The notes beneath the pieces were generated by a model. That model was not told the origin of the DNA. It worked only from the letters and a program-made list of their open reading frames with translations, and ran no database searches. 64,000 nt of DNA from assembly GCF_022554085.1 (NCBI RefSeq), contig NZ_JAKFYR010000001.1, positions 434,001 to 498,000 of the forward strand, given 5' to 3'. Every line of letters begins with the position of its first letter. Within the stretch, counting starts at the first letter, position 1. Origin of the DNA: Rhodococcus sp. CH91 (lineage in GTDB: Bacteria; Actinomycetota; Actinomycetes; Mycobacteriales; Mycobacteriaceae). Position numbers and translations under genes: made by a program. Below are positions 56,000 to 64,000 of this stretch, in pieces.

Positions 56000-58270
56000 A
56001 TGCCCGGGCCGCTCGACGGACTGCTCGTCATCGATGCCTCATGGGGGATGCCGTCCTCCATCACCTCGCTGCTGTTGGCTGACTATGGCGCGCATGTCGT
56101 GAAGGTCGAGCGGCCGGGCGGTGGCACCGACGCCGCCGCTCCGGAACGCAAGATGTGGGATCGCGGCAAGTGGAGCATCGTGCTCGATCCCGAAAACCCT
56201 GCCGACGCCGAAACCTTGCGCCAGCTTCTCCGCCGCGCGGACGTCTTCATCGAGTCGTACGGCGTGACGCGGAGCAAGGAACTCGGACTCGACTACGACG
56301 ATCTCCGCGTCCTCAACCCGCGACTACTGCACCTGTCCTCCACGGGGTACGGCCGGTCCGGCCCCTGGCAGGACCGGCCCGGTTACGAGGCGCTGGTCGC
56401 CGCCCGGATGGGCTTCATGGCCGAGCAACCGGGACACCGGAAGGGGCCGATCTTCCTGGGGCATCCCAGCATCGGATACACGACGGGCTTCCTCGGCGCC
56501 ATCGGCATCCTCGCCGGTCTGCGTGCCCGCCGTATCACCGGGCGCGGGCAGCGCGTGGATGTCTCGATCCTCGACGGTGTGCTCGGCCAGGCTCCGATGA
56601 ACTGGTGGTTCACCTCGAAGGACGAGTCCTACCTCGACACCGAGGAGAAGGGCCATTTCGGTCACCGTCGCGTGCTCATCGACCTGTTCGAATGCGGTGA
56701 CGGCGAGTACCTGATGATCCACACCGGCGGAAACGGGGCGTTCAAGGCCGCCATGGACGTGCTCGGGGTGGGGGAGCATTTCCGCACGGTGACCGGCAAG
56801 GTCGAGATGGCGGTACCGCTCGACGAGGAGGAATTCCGCATCGCCCGCCAGGAGGTGCCGAAGATCTGGAAGACCCGTCCTCGCGACGAATGGCTCGAGC
56901 TCCTTCGTGCGCGCGACGTGGCTGTCGTGCCCGTGCTGCGCCCCGGGGAGATTCTCGAGCACGAGCAGGTGCGGCACGCCGGCCTGGTGATGGACATGCC
57001 CGACGACGAGTACGGGACGCTGCGGCAGGTCGCGCCGGTCATCAAGTTCTCCACCGCCGTGCCCGACCTTCCTGCTCCGGCTCCTGCCGTCGGCCGGGAC
57101 CAGGAGAAGCTGGCCGAATTGCTCGCTCGCGAGCCGAAGACCGAGGAGCCGGGGCAGAACCTGGACCATCCGTTGTCGGGACTCCGTGTTCTCGACCTGA
57201 GTCAGTTCATGGCGGCGGCCTACGGAGCGAAATATCTGTCGGATCTCGGCGCGGACGTGATCAAGATCGAACCGCCGATCGGCGACACGATGCGCTCGCT
57301 GCCCGATCCGTTCGAGGCGTGTCAGCGCGGCAAGCGAGCCATCGTGCTCGACCTCACGACGGAGGAGGGCAAGGGTCACTTCCTGCGCCTGCTGCAGACC
57401 GCCGATGTGGTCGTTCACAATCAGCGGCCAGGTAAGGCCGAGAAGCTGGGCGTGGACTACGAGACGCTGCGTCGGCTCAAGCCCGATCTCATCTACTGCT
57501 ACCAGCCGGGCTGGGGCGCAGACGGTCCGTGGGCGATGGAGAAGAGCTTCGCACCGCTGCTCTCGGCGCTGACCGGACTCATGTACGTCGCCTCGGGCAC
57601 GGGCAACAAGCCCGTGCGCCGCGCCCGGGCGAGCGAGGACTACTACGGCGGTTTCCTGGGTGCCACCGGCATCCTGATGGCACTCGAGCATCGGGCCCGC
57701 ACCGGGGAGGGACAGTTCGTTCTGGCTCCGCAGTTGCACGCCAGCTTGTTCGCGGTGAGTGAGCACATGACCGACGGTGATCACAAGCCACTGGACACCG
57801 CCAGGCTCGACGCGCGCCAACTGGGATTGTCGCCGACCTACCGCCTGTTCGAGACCACCGATGGGTGGGTCTGCGTCGCGGCGGTAGGGGAGCGCGCGCA
57901 GGACCGCCTGAGGGAGGGACTGGAGTCCGCCGGCGTCGATCTGGGTGGTCTGCGGTGTGTGGAGGCTCTGGGCGTCTCCTTGGAGACATATCTGTCCACT
58001 CTCGACACGACCTCCGCAACGGCATGGCTCGACTCGCATAGGATCGCCAACGAGGTGGCCCGGGACACGCCCTTCATGCCGGAGTTCTTCTGGCAGGAAT
58101 GGGCAGTGGCGTCGGGTCACGTTTTCGAACACCTAGAGCACGCAGACTGGGGCTACATCAGGGAAGTGGGCTTGACCGTGAGATTGTCCGAGACGCCGGG
58201 TCGGAAGACCGGTCCCGGACCGACCCTCGGACAGCACACCGCAGAGGTTCTCGACTCCTTGCAGGCCTGA
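56000..58270 (+). CDS. Double-length CaiB/BaiF CoA-transferase (two fused domains)
   Basis: 756 aa, twice the usual 380-420. Domain 1 (about 1-375) starts GPLDGLLVIDASWG and holds Asp192 in VSILDGVLG, the expected nucleophile. Domain 2 (about 390-756) starts SGLRVLDLSQFMAAAYGAKY and aligns at the same site as APQLHASLF, with His580 in place of Asp. One active and one non-catalytic half is the likely reading. Class III enzymes are interlocked dimers, so the fusion could be an internal heterodimer. GGGGAG precedes the ATG; 15 bp after the amidohydrolase gene. Confidence 0.85.
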   Translation: MPGPLDGLLVIDASWGMPSSITSLLLADYGAHVVKVERPGGGTDAAAPERKMWDRGKWSIVLDPENPADAETLRQLLRRADVFIESYGVTRSKELGLDYDDLRVLNPRLLHLSSTGYGRSGPWQDRPGYEALVAARMGFMAEQPGHRKGPIFLGHPSIGYTTGFLGAIGILAGLRARRITGRGQRVDVSILDGVLGQAPMNWWFTSKDESYLDTEEKGHFGHRRVLIDLFECGDGEYLMIHTGGNGAFKAAMDVLGVGEHFRTVTGKVEMAVPLDEEEFRIARQEVPKIWKTRPRDEWLELLRARDVAVVPVLRPGEILEHEQVRHAGLVMDMPDDEYGTLRQVAPVIKFSTAVPDLPAPAPAVGRDQEKLAELLAREPKTEEPGQNLDHPLSGLRVLDLSQFMAAAYGAKYLSDLGADVIKIEPPIGDTMRSLPDPFEACQRGKRAIVLDLTTEEGKGHFLRLLQTADVVVHNQRPGKAEKLGVDYETLRRLKPDLIYCYQPGWGADGPWAMEKSFAPLLSALTGLMYVASGTGNKPVRRARASEDYYGGFLGATGILMALEHRARTGEGQFVLAPQLHASLFAVSEHMTDGDHKPLDTARLDARQLGLSPTYRLFETTDGWVCVAAVGERAQDRLREGLESAGVDLGGLRCVEALGVSLETYLSTLDTTSATAWLDSHRIANEVARDTPFMPEFFWQEWAVASGHVFEHLEHADWGYIREVGLTVRLSETPGRKTGPGPTLGQHTAEVLDSLQA

Positions 58271-58307
58271 ACCTCGCCCTGGTCGCTCGAGCGATCAGAG
58301 GAGAGAG

Positions 58308-59099
58308 ATGCCTGCTGAAGAGGCGAAGAAGCGCACTGTGGGGAAGCCGGTTCGTGGCGAGTCGGGTCCTGCCGCACCGCTGCGGCGTCCGCAGAAGATG
58401 TCGGAGTACACCGCGCGTCAGGTGGTGGCCGACATCGTGGAATCGGGTCTCGGCGCGGGCGACCGGCTTCCCGCGGTGGCTTCCATGGCCGAGCACTACG
58501 GGGTCGGCTACGCCTCCGTCCGGGAGGCTCTGCGCATGCTCGAGTCGATCGGCCTGATCAAAGTGAGGCCGGGTCCCAACGGGGGGCCGGTCGTCAACGA
58601 CCGCGACGGCGCCGAGTTCAGTTCGGTGATCCGCCTGTACTGCCAGATCATGGGCGTCACCTACCGGCACATCATCGGAGCACGACAGGCCCTCGAGCCG
58701 ATCCTGGTGCGAGAACTGGCGACCGGAGGGTCCCCGGAAGCCCGTCAGGAACTTCTGGATGTCACCGCACGAGATCCCGCTCCCGGAGCCGACTTCCGTG
58801 CACAAGCGCGTAGTTTCCACGACCTGATCGCGTGCTACTCGGTCGCCAATCCGGTGCTCAGTCTCTTCGCGCGCGCAGTCGGCCAGATCTACCGGGAGTT
58901 CATTCGCGCCGAAGGTCCCAGTACGGAGCCGGCGGACCGGCCCGAGATCCACGCCGAACACCGGGCCATCGCAGAGGCCGTAGCGGCAGGTGACGGACCC
59001 CTCGCCGAGCAGCTCATGATCCGACACATGGCCGATCTCGCCGAGTACGTCGAAACGCACTACGCGATGGCACTCGATTCGGTCATCGAGTGGGTGTGA
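58308..59099 (+). CDS. FadR-type GntR transcriptional regulator
   Basis: 263 aa. Winged HTH at about residues 30-100 (LPAVASMAEHYGVGYASVREALRMLE, wing GPNGGPVV), then an FCD-like helical domain (about 110-250) with HDLIACYSVANPVLSLFAR and a final HMADLAEYVETHY. Same architecture and same GGPV wing as the GntR protein at 42345. GAGGAGAG precedes the ATG, 37 bp after the fused CoA-transferase gene. Probably controls this cluster; a promoter gap of 160 bp follows it. Confidence 0.88.
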   Translation: MPAEEAKKRTVGKPVRGESGPAAPLRRPQKMSEYTARQVVADIVESGLGAGDRLPAVASMAEHYGVGYASVREALRMLESIGLIKVRPGPNGGPVVNDRDGAEFSSVIRLYCQIMGVTYRHIIGARQALEPILVRELATGGSPEARQELLDVTARDPAPGADFRAQARSFHDLIACYSVANPVLSLFARAVGQIYREFIRAEGPSTEPADRPEIHAEHRAIAEAVAAGDGPLAEQLMIRHMADLAEYVETHYAMALDSVIEWV

Positions 59100-59151
59100 T
59101 TGCGTTCGTTCCCGGTGCACCGTAGTAGTTTTCGTATCCTCGTTCCGATTC

Positions 59152-59171
59152 TCCGGTCCGTGTGAACCGGA
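59152..59171 (+). promoter_or_regulatory. Inverted repeat in the GntR/HsaA-like gap
   Basis: TCCGGT-8-ACCGGA at 59152-59171 in the 160-bp gap between the GntR gene and the HsaA-like gene; GGTGCACC (8-bp palindrome) lies about 40 bp upstream. Candidate GntR operator, by position only. Confidence 0.3.
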
Positions 59172-59259
59172 TCTCATCCAGTGGCACCTTCCCCTCCTGC
59201 AACCCCCGCGCATGCGCTTACTGTCCAGATATCGCGCAGCCCGGAACAGAGGAGGAAAG

Positions 59260-60471
59260 ATGCCAAGGAGAGGCGACCCGCATCCAGATTCAGGAGTCGG
59301 TCACGAGGCTGCGGTAACCACCGTGTTGGAGGCCGTAGAGGACATGCTTCCCGGTATCGGCGAACGTACCGCTCAGGCCGATGCCGAGCGTCGCCTCCCG
59401 GACGCCACGGTCAAGGAGATCGCGAACAGTGGTGTGATGCGACTGCTGCAGCCCAAGGCATTCGGTGGATACGAAGCAAGCCCGGTAGCGTTCTACGAGG
59501 CAGTCCTTGCGATCGCCGAGCGTTGCGGTTCCACCGCATGGGTGACCGGCGTCGTCGGTGTACACAACTGGCAGCTCGGGCTTTACGACGAAAAGCTCCA
59601 GCAGGAGATCTGGGGAGAGAACCAGGACACCTGGACCAGTTCGTCCTACATGCCCGGCGGCAAATTGACGCGAGTGACCGGCGGATTCGAGCTCACAGGT
59701 CGATGGAGCTTCTCCTCGGGTAGCGACCATTGCCAGTGGGCCATCCTCGGAGCTCTCGAGATGCACGAGGACGGCCCGCCGACCACCTACAACGTGGTCG
59801 TGCCGCGTACCGACTACGTCCTCGAGGACGTTTGGCACACAGTGGGTCTGCGCGGCACCGGCAGCAACGACATCGTCATCGACGGTGCCTTCGTCCCGGA
59901 TTACCGGGCGCTGACGAAGACACAGGTCTACACGAACGACGCACCGGGGCGCGCACTCAACATCTCACCGCTGTTCGGCATGCCGTTCACGACGCTGTTT
60001 CCCAGCGCAATCACCAGCCCCGTCGTCGGTATGGCGAAGGGCCTCATCGACCTCGCGCTCGAGTACCAAGGCACCCGCGTCAGCCGGGCGCACGGCAAGA
60101 TGCTCGACGCCGACCCGTACTCGGTGGCCGCTCTCGGTGGAGCCGCCAGCATCGTCGATGCGTGCCGGAGGCAGCTGCTCGGCAACATCGGTGACATCTA
60201 CGACACGTTGATGGCGGGTGGAACCCCGACAACCGACCAGCGTTCCACGGCACGCCGGGATCAAGTGCTCGGCACCGTCCGGTGTGTTGCGGCCATCGAC
60301 GACATCTACGACCGCCAGGGTGCCGCGGTGATCCGCGAAGACAACCCGATGGCCCGTTTCTGGCGGGACGCGCACACGGCCAAGCACCACACCATCAATA
60401 CGAACGAACGAACCCTGCACAGCTGGGCGCACAACGCCATGGGGCTGGGCCCGAGCGAATCGATCGTCTGA
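59260..60471 (+). CDS. HsaA-like flavin-dependent monooxygenase (acyl-CoA dehydrogenase fold)
   Basis: 403 aa, the length of HsaA and related two-component phenol hydroxylases. Seen: MRLLQPKAFGGYEASPVAFYE, AERCGSTAWVTGVVGVHNW, FELTGRWSFSSGSDHCQWAI and VGLRGTGSNDIVIDGAFVP, all typical of the group D flavin monooxygenases rather than true dehydrogenases; the acyl-CoA dehydrogenase catalytic glutamate region is absent. It would use FMNH2 or FADH2 from a separate reductase to hydroxylate a phenol. GGAGG before the ATG at 59260. Head of a tight four-gene operon. Confidence 0.87.
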   Translation: MPRRGDPHPDSGVGHEAAVTTVLEAVEDMLPGIGERTAQADAERRLPDATVKEIANSGVMRLLQPKAFGGYEASPVAFYEAVLAIAERCGSTAWVTGVVGVHNWQLGLYDEKLQQEIWGENQDTWTSSSYMPGGKLTRVTGGFELTGRWSFSSGSDHCQWAILGALEMHEDGPPTTYNVVVPRTDYVLEDVWHTVGLRGTGSNDIVIDGAFVPDYRALTKTQVYTNDAPGRALNISPLFGMPFTTLFPSAITSPVVGMAKGLIDLALEYQGTRVSRAHGKMLDADPYSVAALGGAASIVDACRRQLLGNIGDIYDTLMAGGTPTTDQRSTARRDQVLGTVRCVAAIDDIYDRQGAAVIREDNPMARFWRDAHTAKHHTINTNERTLHSWAHNAMGLGPSESIV

Positions 60472-60487
60472 GTGAAAAGGACAAGTC

Positions 60488-61711
60488 ATGAGCGCTAAGA
60501 AGAACTACACCATCGTTTCGGCCGACACCCATGCCGGCGCAGATCTGTGGGAATACAAGCAGTACCTCGCCTCGAGCTGGCACGAAGAGTTCGACGAGTG
60601 GGCCAAGGCGTACTCGAGCCCCTGGGACGACCTGGTCAACGACACGGCCGCCCGCAACTGGGACAGCGAACTCCGTCGCAAGCAGATGGAAGAGGACGGC
60701 GTGGTCGGTGAGGTGATCTTCCCGAACACCATCCCGCCCTTTTTCCCGTCGATCGTCAACGTCGTGCCGCTGCCGACCACCCAGGAGCAGTACGACCGCC
60801 GCTGGGCCGGCATCCAGGCACACAACCGCTGGCTCGTCGACTTCTGCAACGAGCTGCCGGTCCAGCGACGCGGCATGATCCAGGTGTTCCCCCATAAGGT
60901 CGAGGACGCGGTCAAGGAGATCCACTGGGCCGCGGAGACCGGCGTCATCGGCGGCGTGGTCATCCCGGCGAGCCCGCCCAACCATCCGACGGTCCTGCCG
61001 CACTACACCGACCACTACGATCCGGTCTGGCGCGCCGTCGAAGAGACCGGTCTGGTCATCGGTACACACTCCGGTTCGGGTGAGCCCGAGTACCCGGACG
61101 ATCCGGCAACCTCGGCCGTGATGCTCTACGAGTTCGGTCTGTTCACCAACCGCACCCTCTCGCACATGCTCATCGGCGGCGTCTTCGAGAAGTTCCCGAA
61201 CCTGAAGTTCTCGATGACCGAGCAGGGCGTCAAGTGGGTCCTCGAGACGCTGCACAAGCTCGAAGTGCAGTTCGCTGCCGTCTCGGACCGGCCGTGGCTC
61301 GAGATGTTCGTCAAGCAGGCGTTCGACAAGCTGTCGCTGCGTCCGAGTGAGTACTTCGCCCGCAACTGCTTCGTCGGCGCGAGCGTCATCCGCCCCGGCG
61401 AGGTCCAGCCGGCCCTCGGCCTCGGACCCGGAAACGTGATGTGGGGCAGCGACTATCCGCACCGTGAAGGCACCGCACCCTACACCCGGGAGCATCTGCG
61501 GGTCGCGCTGGCCGACGTCGAGGAGGCTGACGCCCGCCGTCTGCTCGGCGAGACCTGCGCCAACTTGTACGGCTTCGATCTCGCCGCACTCGACAAGATC
61601 GCCGAGCAGGTCGGCCCGAGCGTCGAAGAGTTGAAGGTTCCGCTGGCCCGCGAGGACTACCCGACCGACTGCGAGTGGTTCCAGGACGCCATGCAGACCC
61701 TCGCTCGGTGA
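60488..61711 (+). CDS. Amidohydrolase 2 family protein
   Basis: 407 aa. N-terminal motif SADTHAGAD keeps Asp and one His, with the second His of H-x-H absent. Later segments GTHSGSGEPEY, MTEQGVKWV and MWGSDYPHREG supply the other metal/active-site residues. As in LigJ- or ACMSD-like enzymes it could be a hydratase or decarboxylase of a ring-cleavage product. AAAGGA before the ATG; 16 bp after the monooxygenase gene and 13 bp before the dioxygenase gene. Confidence 0.85.
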   Translation: MSAKKNYTIVSADTHAGADLWEYKQYLASSWHEEFDEWAKAYSSPWDDLVNDTAARNWDSELRRKQMEEDGVVGEVIFPNTIPPFFPSIVNVVPLPTTQEQYDRRWAGIQAHNRWLVDFCNELPVQRRGMIQVFPHKVEDAVKEIHWAAETGVIGGVVIPASPPNHPTVLPHYTDHYDPVWRAVEETGLVIGTHSGSGEPEYPDDPATSAVMLYEFGLFTNRTLSHMLIGGVFEKFPNLKFSMTEQGVKWVLETLHKLEVQFAAVSDRPWLEMFVKQAFDKLSLRPSEYFARNCFVGASVIRPGEVQPALGLGPGNVMWGSDYPHREGTAPYTREHLRVALADVEEADARRLLGETCANLYGFDLAALDKIAEQVGPSVEELKVPLAREDYPTDCEWFQDAMQTLAR

Positions 61712-61724
61712 CAAGGAAATATCG

Positions 61725-62600
61725 ATGACGATCCACTCGCTCGGCTATCTCCGTCTGACCTCGGTCGACGTCGACGCGTGGACTCGCTTCGGGACCGACG
61801 TCCTGGGGATGACCGCTCAGCGGTCTCCCCAGGGCGGGGTCGCATTCCGGATGGACGAGCACGCCGCTCGCCTCGAGATCGTTCCCGGGGACGCGAGCGG
61901 TGTCGCGGGCATCGGTTTCGAAGTGGAGAACCGCGGCGTGCTCGACTCTCTCGCCGACGACCTGACGGCACGCGGATTCGACATCCGGAGCGCAACTTCC
62001 GCGGAATGCGACGCCCGTCGGGTGCGGGACATGCGGCTGCTGAACGACCCGTTCGGGATGCCGCTCGAGTTGTACAGCGGCCCGTCGCTGGTGCACGACC
62101 CGCTAGAAATCCGGCATGTTCGCGAGTTCGTGACCGGTGATCTCGGAATGGGTCACGTCGTCTTCGGTGGTCCCGAAGCCGGCGACGCACTGACCTTCTA
62201 CCGCGACGTTCTCGGTTTCGTCGATCGCAACACCATGCGTGCGATGGGGCCGGACGGCACGCGGGGCGACGAACGGATCACGTTCCTCGGCTGCAACCGT
62301 CGCCACCACACCGTGGCGTTGATGAAGCGGCCCGGGCCCGCTCAGCTGATCCACTTCATGGTGGAGGTCGGTTCGATCGACGATGTCGGCCGTGTCTACG
62401 ATCGTGCGCTCGACTCGGGTATCCCGCAACGCCTTTCGCTGGGCCGGCACAGCAACGACGGGATGGTCTCGTTCTATTCGACGACGCCCGACGGTTTCAC
62501 CATCGAGGTGGGATGCGAAGGACGCCTGATCGAGCCCGGGACACCGACCTACGAAACCACGGCCACCAGTTACTGGGGGCACAGAAAGGTGAGTGCATGA
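61725..62600 (+). CDS. Extradiol ring-cleavage dioxygenase (VOC type I, BphC/HsaC-like)
   Basis: 291 aa, two VOC modules. The catalytic C-terminal module has the iron ligands His144 (MGHVVFG), His210 (LIHFMVE) and Glu261 (FTIEVG), plus the conserved active-site His194/195 and the RHSNDGMVSFY segment. It would open a catechol between C2 and C3 (meta-cleavage) with Fe(II) and O2. AAGGA before the ATG. Its stop overlaps the start of the flavoprotein gene by ATGA. This fixes the pathway as one that forms a catechol. Confidence 0.92.
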   Translation: MTIHSLGYLRLTSVDVDAWTRFGTDVLGMTAQRSPQGGVAFRMDEHAARLEIVPGDASGVAGIGFEVENRGVLDSLADDLTARGFDIRSATSAECDARRVRDMRLLNDPFGMPLELYSGPSLVHDPLEIRHVREFVTGDLGMGHVVFGGPEAGDALTFYRDVLGFVDRNTMRAMGPDGTRGDERITFLGCNRRHHTVALMKRPGPAQLIHFMVEVGSIDDVGRVYDRALDSGIPQRLSLGRHSNDGMVSFYSTTPDGFTIEVGCEGRLIEPGTPTYETTATSYWGHRKVSA

Positions 62601-64000
62601 CGTCGTCGCTCGAGTGCGATGTCCTCGTGGTCGGCGGCGGTGCAGGCGCCCTGACAGGCGCTCTCACCGCCGCCACTCTCGGTCTCGACGTGATCCTCGC
62701 GGAGAAGACCGAGTATCTGGGAGGTACAGCCGCCTACGCCGGAGCCGGACTGTGGTTGCCGCTGAACAAGATCTCCGCCGCTGCCTTCCCCGATTCCCGG
62801 GAGGAGGTCGGTGACTATGTCGCCGCGACGACGGACGACACCGGATTCGCCGATCTGCGTACGGCATATCTCGATGCCGCGCCGGAGATGATCGATTTCC
62901 TGCTCCAGGACCATTCCCTCGATTTCTACTGGCGCGCATTCCCCGACTACTACCCGGACGCACCCGGTTACAAGCCCCAGGGCCGCGCCATCTTCCCGAA
63001 GCCGCTGCCCGCCTGGGCGCTGGGCGACCTGATCCACCTGATCCGGCCGGAACTGCCGTTGATCCGCGGCGGCCACGACACGGGTAGCCGGGTGGAAGGG
63101 GGACGCGCGCTGCTGGGACGTCTCATCCAGGCCTGTGTGCGTGCGGGTGTGCGGATCGAACTCGAGTCGCCTCTGGTCGAACTCGAAACCCGGGACGGTG
63201 CCGTCGTCGGCGCCCGGCTCGGGGGGCCGGAGGGTGACGTGCGCGTCCGTGCCCGCGCCGGTGTCCTGCTGGCCGCCGGCGGATTCGACCACGACATCGA
63301 GCTGCGGAAGCGGGAGGGCCATCCCGTCGAATCCGGTTGGCAGATGGGCGCTCCCGGAAGTACCGGTGAGGTGCTGGCGGAGGCCCGCCGCATCGGTGCC
63401 GGTGCCGACCTGCTGCACGAAGCCTGGTGGACTCCGGCCTTCCGGACTCCGCTCGGCCCGTCCTTCCGGGTGCGCGAGCGGGGTCACCCCGGTTCGATCG
63501 TCGTCGATCAGGACGGTCGCCGCTTCTGCAACGAATCGCTTCCCTACGACCGCATCGGCCGGGCATTCCGCACCGGGGTACTGAACGGCACCCTGACCCT
63601 GCCGGCCTGGTTCATCGTCGATCAGGCGTACGTCGATCGCTACGGGCTCAACGGTGAGCCGCCGCGTGCCCCTGTTCCGGAGGAGTGGCTCGCCGGCGGG
63701 TTCGCGTATTGCGGCGACGACCTGGAGAAGCTCGCTGCGGCCCTGGGCATTCCGGGGGACAATCTGGTGGAGACGGTGGAGCGGTTCAACGGATTCGCCG
63801 AGACCGGCGTGGACGAGGACTTCGGTCGAGGTGGCAACGCGTTCGACCTGTTCTTCGGCGATCCGGAGGTGGACCCGAATCCGGCGCTCGCGCCGCTGAA
63901 GACGGGTCCCTTCTACGCCCTGCCCATGATCCTCAGTGATCTCGGTACGAAGGGTGGTCTTCGCGCCGATCCGCATGCCCGGGTTCTCGACGAGTCCGGT
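62597..64000 (+). CDS. FAD-dependent 3-ketosteroid dehydrogenase-like protein, 3' end cut
   Basis: 468 codons are visible without a stop; the gene runs off the window. N-terminal dinucleotide fold CDVLVVGGGAGALTG and EKTEYLGGTAAYAGAGLWLP, which is close to the KstD signature, with a later FYALPMILSDLGTKGGL segment also typical of KstD and fumarate-reductase-like flavoproteins. The C-terminal active-site tyrosine lies beyond the edge. It would desaturate a cyclic ketone, preparing a ring for aromatisation. ATGA overlap with the dioxygenase gene. Confidence 0.85.
   Translation, partial: MTSSLECDVLVVGGGAGALTGALTAATLGLDVILAEKTEYLGGTAAYAGAGLWLPLNKISAAAFPDSREEVGDYVAATTDDTGFADLRTAYLDAAPEMIDFLLQDHSLDFYWRAFPDYYPDAPGYKPQGRAIFPKPLPAWALGDLIHLIRPELPLIRGGHDTGSRVEGGRALLGRLIQACVRAGVRIELESPLVELETRDGAVVGARLGGPEGDVRVRARAGVLLAAGGFDHDIELRKREGHPVESGWQMGAPGSTGEVLAEARRIGAGADLLHEAWWTPAFRTPLGPSFRVRERGHPGSIVVDQDGRRFCNESLPYDRIGRAFRTGVLNGTLTLPAWFIVDQAYVDRYGLNGEPPRAPVPEEWLAGGFAYCGDDLEKLAAALGIPGDNLVETVERFNGFAETGVDEDFGRGGNAFDLFFGDPEVDPNPALAPLKTGPFYALPMILSDLGTKGGLRADPHARVLDESG

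Noticed and set aside
59260-60471. Acyl-CoA dehydrogenase reading of the HsaA-like gene
   Set aside because: The fold is shared, but the segments match flavin-dependent hydroxylases and the gene sits in an operon with an extradiol dioxygenase.

Overview
The window is high-GC DNA (GTG and TTG starts, ATGA/GTGA stop-start overlaps, I-shaped hairpins without U-tracts) from an actinobacterium. A complete soluble propane-type di-iron monooxygenase operon, F420-type LLM enzymes, CaiB/AMACR genes and KstD/HsaA/HsaC-like genes suggest Rhodococcus or a close mycolic-acid relative. This assignment rests on gene content and remembered families, not on a search. I saw no tRNA, rRNA, CRISPR array, IS element or phage gene.

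Left part (1-10 kb): the 3' end of an acyl-CoA ligase, then a fatty-acid type set (acyl-CoA dehydrogenase divergent from SDR and thiolase), a methyltransferase, two tandem LysR regulators, and an operon of acyl-CoA ligase, metallo-beta-lactamase-fold hydrolase and crotonase.

Propane monooxygenase operon (10.15-19.25 kb, minus strand): prmA-prmB-prmC-prmD, amidohydrolase, MIP18/DUF59 protein, zinc alcohol dehydrogenase, GroEL-like chaperonin, ABM-domain protein, closed by a perfect 15-bp hairpin. PrmABCD would hydroxylate propane or a similar substrate, the alcohol dehydrogenase would oxidise the secondary alcohol, and the chaperonin and DUF59 protein probably help fold and metallate the hydroxylase. 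A divergent enhancer-binding-protein-like regulator (19.43-21.25 kb), with a degenerate AAA+ domain and a Fis-type HTH, probably controls the operon; a 17-bp palindrome lies between them.

Ter stress region (21.8-33.0 kb): a minus-strand operon of a putative coiled-coil protein, HpcH/HpaI-like lyase, two PRTase-family proteins (TRSP and StiP types), HAD phosphatase, a two-domain TerD protein and a TerD fusion, divergent from terD, terC and a TerD-like gene. This matches the Ter 'biosynthetic module' predicted by comparative genomics, whose product is unknown.

Catabolic region (33-64 kb): an iron-type ABC importer with an LLM oxidoreductase; an acyl-CoA ligase plus alpha-methylacyl-CoA racemase divergent from an acyl-CoA dehydrogenase; GntR, MarR and IclR regulators; a DoxX protein; a flavin reductase; and a complete oligopeptide-type ABC importer. 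After these comes a plus-strand run: class III CoA-transferase, amidohydrolase, double-length CoA-transferase, GntR, HsaA-like flavin monooxygenase, second amidohydrolase, extradiol dioxygenase, and a KstD-like flavoprotein cut by the window edge. The order of chemistries (ring desaturation, phenol hydroxylation, meta-cleavage, CoA chemistry) points to uptake and aromatising degradation of a cyclic compound that I cannot name. This is the most promising undescribed system in the window.
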